The position numbers were made by a program, and so were the translations under genes. Of a stretch of DNA of 64,000 nt, positions 43,955-52,481 are shown in pieces. A model generated the notes under the pieces. That model did no database searches. It was not told where the DNA came from and worked only from the letters and a program-made list of their open reading frames with translations. The DNA is from JBJXHN01 sp046233135 (lineage in GTDB: Bacteria > Pseudomonadota > Alphaproteobacteria > Rhodospirillales > Rhodospirillaceae): positions 124,001 to 188,000 of the forward strand of contig JBJXHN010000007.1 in NCBI GenBank assembly GCA_046233135.1, given 5' to 3'. The stretch's first letter is position 1. Each line of letters starts with the position of its first letter.

Positions 43955-45271
43955 ATGCGCATCGCCATGATTGGCACCGGCTATGTGGGTCTGGTGTCTG
44001 GCGCCTGTTTTTCCGAGTTCGGGGTCGAGGTGGTCTGCGTCGACAAGGACGCCGCCAAGATCGAAGGCCTGAAGGAGCGTGGCGAGATCCCCATCTACGA
44101 GCCGGGCCTCGACAAGCTGGTTGAAACGAATGTGGCCGCTGGCCGCCTGTCCTTCACCACCAGCCTGACCGAGGCGATGGACGGGGCCGACGCGGTGTTC
44201 ATCGCCGTCGGGACGCCCTCGCGCCGGGGCGATGGCCATGCGGACCTGTCCTACGTCTATGCCGCCGCCAAGGAAATCGCCCAGGCGATGACCCGCTACA
44301 CGGTGGTGGTCACCAAATCGACCGTGCCGGTGGGCACGGGCCGCGAGGTGGAACGCATCATCCGGGAAACCCGCCCCGATGCGGATTTCGACGTGGTGTC
44401 CAACCCCGAATTCCTGCGGGAAGGCTCGGCCATCAATGACTTCATGCGCCCCGACCGGGTTGTGATCGGTGCCGAGACCGACCGGGCGCGTGAAGTGATG
44501 CGCCAGCTCTACCGGGTGCTCTACCTGATCGAAACGCCGATCCTTTTCACCACGCTGGAAACCAGTGAACTGGTGAAATATGCGGCCAATACCTTCCTGG
44601 CCACCAAGATCACCTTCATCAACGAAATCGCCGACCTGTGCGAGAAGGTGGGAGCGGATGTGCACGACGTGTCGCGCGGCATCGGCCTGGACGGCCGCAT
44701 CGGCCGCAAGTTCCTGCACCCCGGCCCGGGCTACGGTGGCTCCTGCTTCCCCAAAGACACGTTGGCCTTGGTCAAGACCGCCCAGGAAAAGGGCTCGCCC
44801 CTGCGCATCGTCGAAACGGTGGTGGACATCAACGCCAAGCGGAAGCGGGCCATGGCCGACCGCATCGTTTCCTTCATGGGCGGCGACGTGAAGGGAAAGA
44901 CCGTTGCCGTGTTGGGCCTGACCTTCAAGCCCAACACCGATGACATGCGTGACAGCCCCAGTCTGGACATCGTCCCCGCCCTTCAGGAGGCCGGCGCCAC
45001 CGTGCGGGCCTTCGACCCGGAAGGCATGGACGAAGCGCGCAAGATGCTGAAGGACGTGGCCTATACCGACAACGCCTACGAAGCGATGGACGGGGCGGAC
45101 AGCCTGGTGATTCTGACCGAGTGGAACGAATTCCGGGCGCTGGATCTGGCCCGGGTGAAGACGTTGCTGAAGGCGCCGGTCATGATCGACCTGCGCAACA
45201 TCTATTCGCCGGAGGACATGGGCGCCCAGGGCTTCCGCTACATGCCGGTGGGGCGGCGCGCCGTTTCCTGA
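43955..45271 (+). CDS. ugd: UDP-glucose 6-dehydrogenase
   Basis: Oxidises UDP-glucose to UDP-glucuronate with two NAD+. The 438 residues have MIGTGYVGLVSGACFSEFG at the N-terminus, a TKSTVPVGTG motif, the FLREGSAINDF region and the catalytic Cys264 in GPGYGGSCFPKD. The C-terminal domain has VLGLTFKPNTDDMRDSPS. AAGGGGA lies before the ATG. It lies downstream of galU and upstream of pgm, forming a UDP-glucuronate supply unit. It is distinct from the dehydrogenase at 3991. Confidence 0.95.
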   Translation: MRIAMIGTGYVGLVSGACFSEFGVEVVCVDKDAAKIEGLKERGEIPIYEPGLDKLVETNVAAGRLSFTTSLTEAMDGADAVFIAVGTPSRRGDGHADLSYVYAAAKEIAQAMTRYTVVVTKSTVPVGTGREVERIIRETRPDADFDVVSNPEFLREGSAINDFMRPDRVVIGAETDRAREVMRQLYRVLYLIETPILFTTLETSELVKYAANTFLATKITFINEIADLCEKVGADVHDVSRGIGLDGRIGRKFLHPGPGYGGSCFPKDTLALVKTAQEKGSPLRIVETVVDINAKRKRAMADRIVSFMGGDVKGKTVAVLGLTFKPNTDDMRDSPSLDIVPALQEAGATVRAFDPEGMDEARKMLKDVAYTDNAYEAMDGADSLVILTEWNEFRALDLARVKTLLKAPVMIDLRNIYSPEDMGAQGFRYMPVGRRAVS

Positions 45272-45345
45272 TCGATGAAGGGCGTTCGGCCGGGTCCTGC
45301 TGCGTCCTGACGCCCTCCTCTCTGGCCAGCGTAAGGAGAACGTGC

Positions 45346-46974
45346 ATGGATATCCGGACCGTTGCCACCCATCCCTTCGCCGGCCAGAAGCCGGGGACGT
45401 CGGGCCTGCGCAAGAAAGTGACCACCTTCCAGCAGGCCCATTACCTGGAAAACTTCGTTCAGGCCATCTTCGACACGGTCGAGGGCCTAGCCGGCGGCGG
45501 GACGCTGGTGGTGGGCGGCGACGGCCGGTATCTCAACCGCGAGGCCATCCAGATCATCCTGCGCCTTGCCGCGGCCAACGGCGTGGCGCGGGTGCTGGTC
45601 GGGCGGGATGGCATCCTGTCCACACCGGCGGCAAGTTGTGTCATCCGCACCCACCGGGCCACCGGGGGCATCATCCTCTCGGCCAGCCACAATCCGGGCG
45701 GACCGCATGAGGATTTCGGCATCAAGTACAACATGACCAACGGCGGTCCGGCGCCCGAGAGGATCACCGAAGCCATCTATGCCCGCACCGGCGAGATCAC
45801 CGAATACCGCACCCTGGATACCCCCGACGTCGACCTGTCCGTCGAGGGGGATCTGACGCTGGGGGAAATGGCGGTGTCGATCATCGATCCGGTGGCCGAC
45901 TATGCGGCCCTGATGGAGCAGCTGTTCGACATGGAGGCTATTCGCCGGGCCATCGCCGGCGGCTTGCGCCTGCGCTTCGATGCCATGCATGCGGTGACCG
46001 GCCCCTATGCCAAGGCGATCCTGGAAGGCCGCCTGGGGGCGCCGGAGGGATCGGTGATCAATGCGGTGCCGCTGGAGGATTTCGGCGGCGGTCACCCCGA
46101 CCCTAACCTGGTTCATGCCCATGATCTGGCCGAACTGATGATGGGGCCGGATGCCCCGGATCTGGGCGCGGCCAGTGACGGGGACGGCGACCGTAACATG
46201 ATCCTCGGCCGGGGGCTGTTCGTCACGCCATCGGACAGTCTGGCGCTGCTGGCCGAGCATGCCACCTGCGTGCCTGGCTATGCGGGCGGGCTGAAGGGGG
46301 TGGCGCGCTCCATGCCCACCAGCCGGGCGGTGGACCGGGTGGCCGAGGCCCTGGGCATCGAATGCCACGAAACACCGACGGGCTGGAAGTTCTTCGGCAA
46401 CCTGCTGGACGCCGGCCGCGCCACCCTGTGCGGCGAGGAGAGCTTCGGCACCGGATCTGACCATGTGCGAGAGAAGGACGGCCTGTGGGCCGTGCTGTTC
46501 TGGCTGAACATTCTGGCGGTGAAGGGCAAGGGCGTGACCGATCTGATGCACGACCATTGGCAGCGCTTTGGCCGCACCTTCTATTCCCGCCACGACTATG
46601 AAGGGGTGGATGCGGATTCCGCCCAGGCCATGATGGCCGGCCTGCATGCCCTGAATGTCACCGATCAGGTGATCTACGGCCGCAAGGTGACTTTGCAGGA
46701 TGACTTTTCCTATGCCGATCCAGTGGATGGCAGCGTCTCCAGCGGCCAGGGGCTGCGTTTCCAGTTCGAGGACGGCGCCCGGATCGTCTTCCGCCTGTCG
46801 GGCACGGGCACCGAAGGGGCCACCGTCCGCATCTATCTGGAGAAGTATGAACCCGATCCGGCCCGCCATGGCCTTGATGCCCAGGAAGGATTGGCCGACC
46901 TGATCGCCACCGCCCGTTCCCTGTCGGGCATCGCCGAACGCCTGGGCCGGGACCGGCCCACTGTCATCACCTGA
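45346..46974 (+). CDS. pgm: Phosphoglucomutase (alpha-D-glucose phosphate-specific)
   Basis: Interconverts glucose-6-phosphate and glucose-1-phosphate. The 542 residues have the phosphoserine Ser114 in LSASHNPGG, the metal-binding loop DGDGDRN, the sugar-binding GEESFG and the C-terminal phosphate-binding FRLSGTGTEGATVR. The N-terminal PGTSGLRKKV is typical of the eukaryotic-type enzyme. ATG 45346 follows AAGGAG by seven bases. Its last ten codons are repeated in tandem after the stop (46981-47011), see findings. Confidence 0.95.
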   Translation: MDIRTVATHPFAGQKPGTSGLRKKVTTFQQAHYLENFVQAIFDTVEGLAGGGTLVVGGDGRYLNREAIQIILRLAAANGVARVLVGRDGILSTPAASCVIRTHRATGGIILSASHNPGGPHEDFGIKYNMTNGGPAPERITEAIYARTGEITEYRTLDTPDVDLSVEGDLTLGEMAVSIIDPVADYAALMEQLFDMEAIRRAIAGGLRLRFDAMHAVTGPYAKAILEGRLGAPEGSVINAVPLEDFGGGHPDPNLVHAHDLAELMMGPDAPDLGAASDGDGDRNMILGRGLFVTPSDSLALLAEHATCVPGYAGGLKGVARSMPTSRAVDRVAEALGIECHETPTGWKFFGNLLDAGRATLCGEESFGTGSDHVREKDGLWAVLFWLNILAVKGKGVTDLMHDHWQRFGRTFYSRHDYEGVDADSAQAMMAGLHALNVTDQVIYGRKVTLQDDFSYADPVDGSVSSGQGLRFQFEDGARIVFRLSGTGTEGATVRIYLEKYEPDPARHGLDAQEGLADLIATARSLSGIAERLGRDRPTVIT

Positions 46975-47011
46975 TCCCGGGATCGGCCCACCGTTATTAC
47001 CTGATCCCCGG
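46951..47011 (+). repeat. Tandem duplication of the pgm 3' end
   Basis: GACCGGCCCACTGTCATCAC, then CTGATCCCGG (46951-46980), is followed at once by a second copy (46981-47011, 31 bases). The copies are in the same frame: both read D-R-P-T-V-I-T-stop. The four differences in that stretch all lie at third codon positions and are silent. The second copy has one extra C after its stop. Confidence 0.85.
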
Positions 47012-47074
47012 ACGGTGCCGCATTTCGGCCTGTACCGGACCCATACAAGAACCTCTAGGGAGAGACCCGCACCA

Positions 47075-48472
47075 ATGAGCACCAGCCCGGACTCCTACAG
47101 CTTCCACCCCAGCATCCTGCGGGCCTATGACATTCGCGGGATCATGGGCGAGACCCTGTCGGCCGACGATGCCCGCGCCTTGGGGGCGGCGTATGGCACC
47201 TTCGTGCTGCGGGGTGGCGGCAAGGTGATCTCCGTCGGTCGCGATGGCCGCTGGAGCAGCCCGGAGCTGGAAGCGGCCCTGGTCGAGGGTCTGGCGAGCA
47301 CCGGGGCAACTGTGCGCCGGGTCGGTCTGGGGCCGACCCCGATGCTGTACTTCTCGGTCAAGCACCTGGGGGCGGATGCGGGCATCATGGTGACCGGCTC
47401 CCACAATCCGCCGGATCACAACGGCTTCAAGATGCTGCTGGCCAGGCGGCCGGTGTTCGGCGACGACATCCAGCAGCTGGGGACCCTGGCAGCCGCCGGC
47501 GACTTCGAAAAGGGCGAGGGCGCGGTGGAAGAGGTCGATGTCCTTGATACCTACGTCGGCCGCCTGGTCGAGGCCTGCACGGTGCCCGGTGATGCGCCGC
47601 TGACGGTGGTGTGGGATGCGGGCAACGGTGCGGCCGGCGAGGCGATGACCCGCCTGACGGCGAAACTGCCGGGCAAGCACACCCTGCTTTATGCCGACAT
47701 AGACGGCCAGTTCCCCAATCACCACCCCGATCCCACCGACCCGGAAACCCTGGAAGACCTGCAGGCCGAGGTGGCGAAGCAGGGCGCGACCCTGGGCATT
47801 GCCTTCGACGGCGACGGAGACCGCATCGGCGTTGTGGACGGCGCGGGCAAGATTCTGTGGGGCGATCAGATCCTGATGCTGCTGGCCCGCGAAGTGCTGG
47901 CCGACCGGCCGGGGGCGCCGATCATCGCCGACGTCAAGGCGAGTCTGACCCTGTTCCAGGAGATCGAGCGGCTGGGCGGTGCCCCGCTGATGTGGAAGAC
48001 CGGTCATTCCCTGGTGAAGATGAAGCTGGCCGAAACCGGTGCTCCGCTGGCCGGCGAGATGAGCGGCCACATCTTCTTTGCCGACCGCTGGTATGGTTTT
48101 GACGATGCACTGTACGCCGCCGTGCGCTTCCTGAACGTGGTGGCCACCCTGCCGGACCTGGATCTGGCGGCCACCCATGCGGCCCTGCCCAAGGCGGTGA
48201 ACACCCCGGAACTGCGTTTCGATTGCGCCGAAGAGCGCAAGTTCACGATCATCGAGGACGTGGCCAAACGCCTGAAGGACGAGGGCGCGGACGTTTCCGA
48301 GGTGGACGGCGTGCGGGTGACCACACCGAACGGCTGGTGGCTGCTGCGCGCGTCCAACACCCAGGCGGTGCTGGTGGCTCGCTGCGAAGGGGCTACCGAC
48401 GAGGACCTGATGGTGCTGAAGTCGATCCTGTCCCACCAGCTGACCCTGAGCGGCATCGAAGCACCGTTCTGA
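47075..48472 (+). CDS. Phosphomannomutase/phosphoglucomutase (AlgC/ManB-like)
   Basis: Alpha-D-phosphohexomutase superfamily enzyme of 465 residues, making mannose-1-phosphate and/or glucose-1-phosphate for nucleotide sugars. Phosphoserine is Ser109 in TGSHNPPDHNGFK, the metal loop is DGDGDR, the sugar loop is GEMSGHIFF, and the C-terminal phosphate loop is LLRASNTQAVLVARCEG. ILRAYDIRGIMGETL at the N-terminus is the PMM/PGM signature. GGGAGAG lies about 12 bases before the ATG. It follows pgm by 100 bases and ends the sugar-precursor group. Confidence 0.92.
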   Translation: MSTSPDSYSFHPSILRAYDIRGIMGETLSADDARALGAAYGTFVLRGGGKVISVGRDGRWSSPELEAALVEGLASTGATVRRVGLGPTPMLYFSVKHLGADAGIMVTGSHNPPDHNGFKMLLARRPVFGDDIQQLGTLAAAGDFEKGEGAVEEVDVLDTYVGRLVEACTVPGDAPLTVVWDAGNGAAGEAMTRLTAKLPGKHTLLYADIDGQFPNHHPDPTDPETLEDLQAEVAKQGATLGIAFDGDGDRIGVVDGAGKILWGDQILMLLAREVLADRPGAPIIADVKASLTLFQEIERLGGAPLMWKTGHSLVKMKLAETGAPLAGEMSGHIFFADRWYGFDDALYAAVRFLNVVATLPDLDLAATHAALPKAVNTPELRFDCAEERKFTIIEDVAKRLKDEGADVSEVDGVRVTTPNGWWLLRASNTQAVLVARCEGATDEDLMVLKSILSHQLTLSGIEAPF

Positions 48473-48489
48473 TCCGGTGATATCGACGG

Positions 48490-48525
48490 CTCGCCTGACG
48501 ATGGGGGCTTTTATCGTCAGGCGAG
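48490..48525. terminator. Perfect 13-base hairpin between convergent genes
   Basis: CTCGCCTGACGAT (48490-48502) and ATCGTCAGGCGAG (48513-48525) form a perfect 13-base stem with loop GGGGGCTTTT. It lies 17 bases past the mutase stop and 17 bases before the end of the convergent SDR gene, so it probably stops transcription from both sides, though neither side has a long U tract. Confidence 0.75.
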
Positions 48526-48541
48526 ACCGGAGACCCGTGGG

Positions 48542-49291
48542 CTAAATTTGCGCATAGCCCCCGTCGACGAAGACCTCGCTGCCGGTCATGAAACTGCTGT
48601 CATCGGACGCGAGAAAGGCTGCGACGGCGGCTGTCTCGGACGGGTCGCCGATCCGCCCCAGAGGCGTCTTCTTCAGCATCTCTTTGGTTATCTCGTCCGC
48701 CTGGCCGGTGCCCGCGAACAGGTCCTGGACCGTTTGGGTATTGGTCAATCCGGGAGAGAGCACATTGACCCGGATGCCGGTGCCGGTCAGGTCGATGGCC
48801 CAGCTCCGGGCAAAATTGCGAACGGCCGCTTTCGAAGCGCTGTATACGCTCATCGCCGGTGTGCCCATCACCCCGACCGTTGATCCGGTCAGAATAATCG
48901 ACCCGCCTCGATTGAAGAGCGGCAGGGCTTTCTGGACCGTGAACAGGGTTCCTTTGACATTGATGTCGAAGGTCCACGCGTAGTGGTCGGGCGTAATGGT
49001 CTGGAGGGGCGAGAACGCTCCGACCCCCGCATTGGCGCTCAGGATGTCGATTGAGCTCTTTTCGGATCTTACGATTTCGAACAGCCGGTCGAGGTCTTCA
49101 AGCTTCGTGATATCGCCCTGAACGGCGCGTGCATTGGCGCCGAGCTCGGTCGCGGCCGCCTCCAGAGCGTCTTGTCGGCGTCCGAAGATGTAGACGAAGG
49201 CTCCTTCAGCGACAAAGCGCGTGGCTATCGCCAAACCGATTCCGCTGGCACCGCCTGTGACCACTGCGGTTTTTCCGTCGAGTTTGCCCAT
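48542..49291 (-). CDS. Short-chain dehydrogenase/reductase
   Basis: Classical SDR oxidoreductase of 249 residues. TGGASGIGLAIA is the cofactor loop, NAG is in LSANAGVGAF, catalytic Ser is in LTGSTVGVMG and the YxxxK pair in YSASKAAVRN. The C-terminal MTGSEVFVDGGYAQI matches the family. GAGGAG precedes the ATG. It is divergent from an HxlR regulator across a 95-base gap, a common arrangement in which the regulator controls the reductase in response to reactive electrophiles or oxidants. Substrate unknown. Confidence 0.93.
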   Translation of the reverse strand: MGKLDGKTAVVTGGASGIGLAIATRFVAEGAFVYIFGRRQDALEAAATELGANARAVQGDITKLEDLDRLFEIVRSEKSSIDILSANAGVGAFSPLQTITPDHYAWTFDINVKGTLFTVQKALPLFNRGGSIILTGSTVGVMGTPAMSVYSASKAAVRNFARSWAIDLTGTGIRVNVLSPGLTNTQTVQDLFAGTGQADEITKEMLKKTPLGRIGDPSETAAVAAFLASDDSSFMTGSEVFVDGGYAQI

Positions 49292-49352
49292 GAACTGATC
49301 TCCTCTGATTGGGATGGTCGGGACCAGCAGGACCTAAGATGGTGGTTTCCCA

Positions 49353-49380
49353 TTGACAAGTATGCACCTTTTGGTAAGTA
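49353..49380 (+). promoter_or_regulatory. Candidate promoter and regulator site between SDR and HxlR genes
   Basis: TTGACA (49353-49358) and TAAGTA (49375-49380) with a 16-base spacer make a sigma70-like promoter for the regulator gene. The direct repeat AAGTA occurs within TTGACAAGTATG and again at the -10, and ACCTTTTGGT between them is a small palindrome; HxlR-type dimers may bind here. Confidence 0.5.
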
Positions 49381-49386
49381 GGTAGA

Positions 49387-49770
49387 ATGACCGAGAAACC
49401 CGATGCCCCGTCCCCCTTCATCTGCGGCCTGGACGCCGCGCTTCACGTTCTCGGGGGAAAGTGGAAGCCGTTGATCCTGTTCTTCCTCGGACGCGGACCC
49501 ATGCGGTATGGCGCCCTGAAGCGCTCGGTTCATGGGGTGAGCGACAAGGTCCTGATTCAGCAGCTCAAGGAACTGGAAGCAACGGGCGTTGTGTCCCGCA
49601 CCGACTACAAGGAAATTCCGCCCAGGGTCGACTACGCCCTGACGCCTTTCGGCAGGACGCTGGTCGCGGCTTTGGTGCCCTTGTGCGAGTGGGGAGAGGC
49701 CAATTCCGCAGAAATAGCTTCTTTTCTCTCCCTAAGTCCCCCCACTGGGCAGAACCGCAAGGAGGGCTGA
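49387..49770 (+). CDS. HxlR-family transcription regulator
   Basis: Winged-helix DNA-binding protein of 127 residues. The HxlR pattern is complete: CGLDAALHVLGGKWKPLILFFLGRGPMRYGALKR, the recognition-helix part VSDKVLIQQLKELEATGVV, and the wing EIPPRVDYALTPFGRTL, with one Cys near residue 13 that in relatives senses oxidants or electrophiles. It probably controls the divergent SDR gene. The Shine-Dalgarno sequence is weak (AGGT). Confidence 0.92.
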   Translation: MTEKPDAPSPFICGLDAALHVLGGKWKPLILFFLGRGPMRYGALKRSVHGVSDKVLIQQLKELEATGVVSRTDYKEIPPRVDYALTPFGRTLVAALVPLCEWGEANSAEIASFLSLSPPTGQNRKEG

Positions 49771-49785
49771 GCACCTTTCCGCGTG

Positions 49786-50385
49786 CTACCCCTTGTGGGC
49801 GATCTGCGGCAGGCCGGGCATTTCCAGGGTAACGCCCTCGGCGGTGTCCCAGGCGCCACCGGCATTGGCCACCTGATCGGCCGGAGCCACCATGACGCCG
49901 ATGAACATGGCCACCGGACCACTGGTGTCCTTGATCGCCACGGTCACCGCGCCGGACCCCTGATCCAGGCCTTCGCTCACCGCCGATGCGGCGCGGCTGG
50001 CGGCGCGCATGGCCTGCGCCATCATCGGACCCATCAAGGGCGCCATCATCGGCGCCAGGGACGCCATCGCCACCATGGGATTGCCCAGTGGCGAGAAAGG
50101 TGTGTTCACCGCTCCGAACGAGAAGGGGCCGGCCGGAAAGCCGTCGGCAGAAGCGTCCGACGCGCCCTTGCCCGATCCCGATGCCATCCCCGGCATGGGA
50201 AAGCCGCCCAGGAACGGCGCCATCATCCGCGCGGCCATGTCGGCCATGCTTTTGGTTACGGCTTCGGCCATGGCCATGGCGGGATCCTGAGCGGGCGTGG
50301 GTGCAGAGTTTTGGCCGGGCAGGCCCATGGTGGTCATCCAGGGCGGCGTTGGCCAGGATGAGCCAAGCGTAAAGAAGGGGAACAT
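49786..50385 (-). CDS. Met-, Pro- and Ala-rich protein of unknown function
   Basis: Not recognised. A 199-residue protein starting MFPFFTLGSSWPTPPWMTTM, very rich in Met, Pro, Ala and Gly, with runs such as MAMAEAVTKSMADMAARMMAPFLGG and MVAMASLAPMMAPLMGPMMAQAMRAA that could form amphipathic or membrane-associated helices. A C-terminal part (AVTVAIKDTSGPVAMFIGVMVAP) has strand-like character. No signal peptide is clear. AGGAG lies seven bases before the ATG, so it is likely translated. It ends close to the HxlR gene (convergent). Confidence 0.65.
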   Translation of the reverse strand: MFPFFTLGSSWPTPPWMTTMGLPGQNSAPTPAQDPAMAMAEAVTKSMADMAARMMAPFLGGFPMPGMASGSGKGASDASADGFPAGPFSFGAVNTPFSPLGNPMVAMASLAPMMAPLMGPMMAQAMRAASRAASAVSEGLDQGSGAVTVAIKDTSGPVAMFIGVMVAPADQVANAGGAWDTAEGVTLEMPGLPQIAHKG

Positions 50386-50533
50386 GGGCCGCTCCTGAGA
50401 TGTGAACCGGTGAGGGATCGAGATCTACGGAAGATCGGCCAGCCGGTGTGTCATTGCAATGCAAAAGAGCACCGCAAGGTTACCCAGCCATAAAAGTGCC
50501 GTCAAATGCCGCTGGGGGAAAACGGCGGGGTGA

Positions 50534-52420
50534 TCAGGCTTCCAGGATCCTGGGCAGCACCAGGGTTACGGCGGTGCCCTGCTCCAGCGCGCTGCGCACG
50601 TACAATCCGCCCATCAGTGGTCCATTCACCAGGGTCCGGCAATGCTGCAATGCCCGGAGCACCTGCCATTCCCGGTCGTCCATCGAAGCCGGATTCCCGA
50701 TTTCCGCCAACGGCCCGGTGGTCTGGGCCTGGGGAAGCGGCGAGGGCGGACGGGCAAAGATCTCGGTTACCCTGGTGCCGAGACCCCGGCCGTTGTCGCG
50801 GAAAACGATAGTCACCTTGTTGTCGCTGCCGGCCCGGACCGTCAGCTCGATCCGGCCGGGCTTGCCGGGGATCAGGCCGTCGCATTGGGCGATGCCGGTC
50901 AGTTCCGTGAGCACCTGGAACAGGATTCCGGGGCGGCTGTCCATGACGATCCCTTCGGCGCAGGTCACCACCATGGTGTGGCCGGCCCGGCGCAGGCGGG
51001 GATTTAGCGCGATCTGTACTTCCTTCAGCCAAGTGGCCATGTCGAAGGGACGGCGGACGTCCGACGTTTGGTCCACCGCCACCTGCTTGAAGCTTTCGAT
51101 CAGCGCCGCCGCACGGGTCAGATTGCGTGCGGTCAGTTCCGATACCGTGCGCGCCGTGTTCAGATACTCTGATAGATCGGCGCGGGACAGGGCATTGTCC
51201 CGGAATTTCTGGTCTATGATTCGGGTGGCCTCTTCCAGGTGGGTGGATGCGGTGATGCCTGCACCCAGCGGGTTGCTGACTTCGTGGGTGACGCTTTCCA
51301 CCAGCGCCCCCAGGCTGGACAGCCGTTCGGCCTGGGCCAGGGTCTGGCGGGTACTGCGCAGGGCATCCAGGGCGGAATCGGCGCGCTGCCGGGCTTCCAG
51401 CAGGCCATCTTCAATAGAGCGCCGGGCCGCGATCAGGCGGATGCCGGCGAAGGTCAGCGAGGCCAGCAGCAGCGACAACACCAAGCCCCCGATCCATATC
51501 GCGCCGACCTGGTCGTCGTGCAGTTTGCCCCACCCCTGACGGGGACGGGCCGTCAGGTCCCACCGGGAATGGGGAATGGTCACGTTCAGGCTGACCCGGG
51601 CGGCGGTGTCGAACAGGTCGGCGCGGCCATGGATCATCACCGGTTCTCCGGCGATCGCATCACTGTTTCTCAAGGCGATCTCCAGGGGCGAATCCGGATT
51701 CAGCAGGCCTGCATCCCCCAGCAGTTTATCCAGGTCGAGCACCAGGCTGAGAATGCCCCAGAACGGGCCAGTCCGGGGCAATTGGTCGGGCGGAGACAGG
51801 AAGACCGGCCGGCGGATGACCAGCGCCTGCGAGCCCTGGGCCAGGGTTGTCGGCCCGACCATCACGGCCGAACGGCTGTCGATGGCCTGCTGAATCCCCA
51901 CCATCTGCTGGGGGATGGTGGCATAATCCAACCCCAGCGCCGCTTCGTTGCCGGCCAGGGGGTGGATGTAGCGCACCACCAATCCCTGGGACAGGCCCAC
52001 ATGGCGCAAGACACCCGGGTCCACCAGGATGTCGCGGGCAAAGCGGTCGAAGCGCTCCTGCGTGATGTCGCCGGACAGGGCGATGTCGGCTATCAGCCCC
52101 TCGCCACGATGGGACGCGATCGCCAGGCTGCGTTCGAGGCGGGCGCGAATCGTTCCAAGGTCACTGAGGACCGCCAACCGTTCCTCTTCCACGCCCCGGG
52201 TGCGGGTGGCATCCGCCAGCAGGGCGACAACCACCAGGCCGGCCATCAGAACCAGAAGGCCGGCCAGTGCGGCAACCCTATAGCTTGGGGAGGGCCTGTA
52301 GCGTGGGGAGGGGGGCGGCCGGACGGACGCCGGGCGGCTGATGCCTGCGGAACGGGCGCCGGCCGACTCGATGTCAACGGACTCTGGACCGGGATGGCCG
52401 GGGGCGAGGTCGTGCGTCAC
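50534..52420 (-). CDS. CHASE-domain sensor histidine kinase with degraded ATPase
   Basis: A 628-residue membrane sensor. A first membrane helix at about 48-68 precedes an extracytoplasmic CHASE domain (about 75-300, RHVGLSQGLVVRYIHPLAGN, LDYATIPQQM), a second helix (AIWIGGLVLSLLLASLTFAGI), and a kinase core with acceptor His in SVTHEVSNPLGAG. The ATPase part keeps a G1-type RDNGRGLG but the N-box reads LFQVLTELTGIAQ, lacking the Asn that binds Mg-ATP, and there is no clear G2 box. It may be a pseudokinase or a phosphatase. The start is GTG with GGAAG upstream. The kinase region is clearly related to the one at 63184. Confidence 0.85.
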   Translation of the reverse strand: MTHDLAPGHPGPESVDIESAGARSAGISRPASVRPPPSPRYRPSPSYRVAALAGLLVLMAGLVVVALLADATRTRGVEEERLAVLSDLGTIRARLERSLAIASHRGEGLIADIALSGDITQERFDRFARDILVDPGVLRHVGLSQGLVVRYIHPLAGNEAALGLDYATIPQQMVGIQQAIDSRSAVMVGPTTLAQGSQALVIRRPVFLSPPDQLPRTGPFWGILSLVLDLDKLLGDAGLLNPDSPLEIALRNSDAIAGEPVMIHGRADLFDTAARVSLNVTIPHSRWDLTARPRQGWGKLHDDQVGAIWIGGLVLSLLLASLTFAGIRLIAARRSIEDGLLEARQRADSALDALRSTRQTLAQAERLSSLGALVESVTHEVSNPLGAGITASTHLEEATRIIDQKFRDNALSRADLSEYLNTARTVSELTARNLTRAAALIESFKQVAVDQTSDVRRPFDMATWLKEVQIALNPRLRRAGHTMVVTCAEGIVMDSRPGILFQVLTELTGIAQCDGLIPGKPGRIELTVRAGSDNKVTIVFRDNGRGLGTRVTEIFARPPSPLPQAQTTGPLAEIGNPASMDDREWQVLRALQHCRTLVNGPLMGGLYVRSALEQGTAVTLVLPRILEA

Positions 52421-52481
52421 GAAGAGCTTCCGCTTGTTTCAACGCCATAGGATAGCGCCAAAAGTTCGTATGTGGAAGCAC

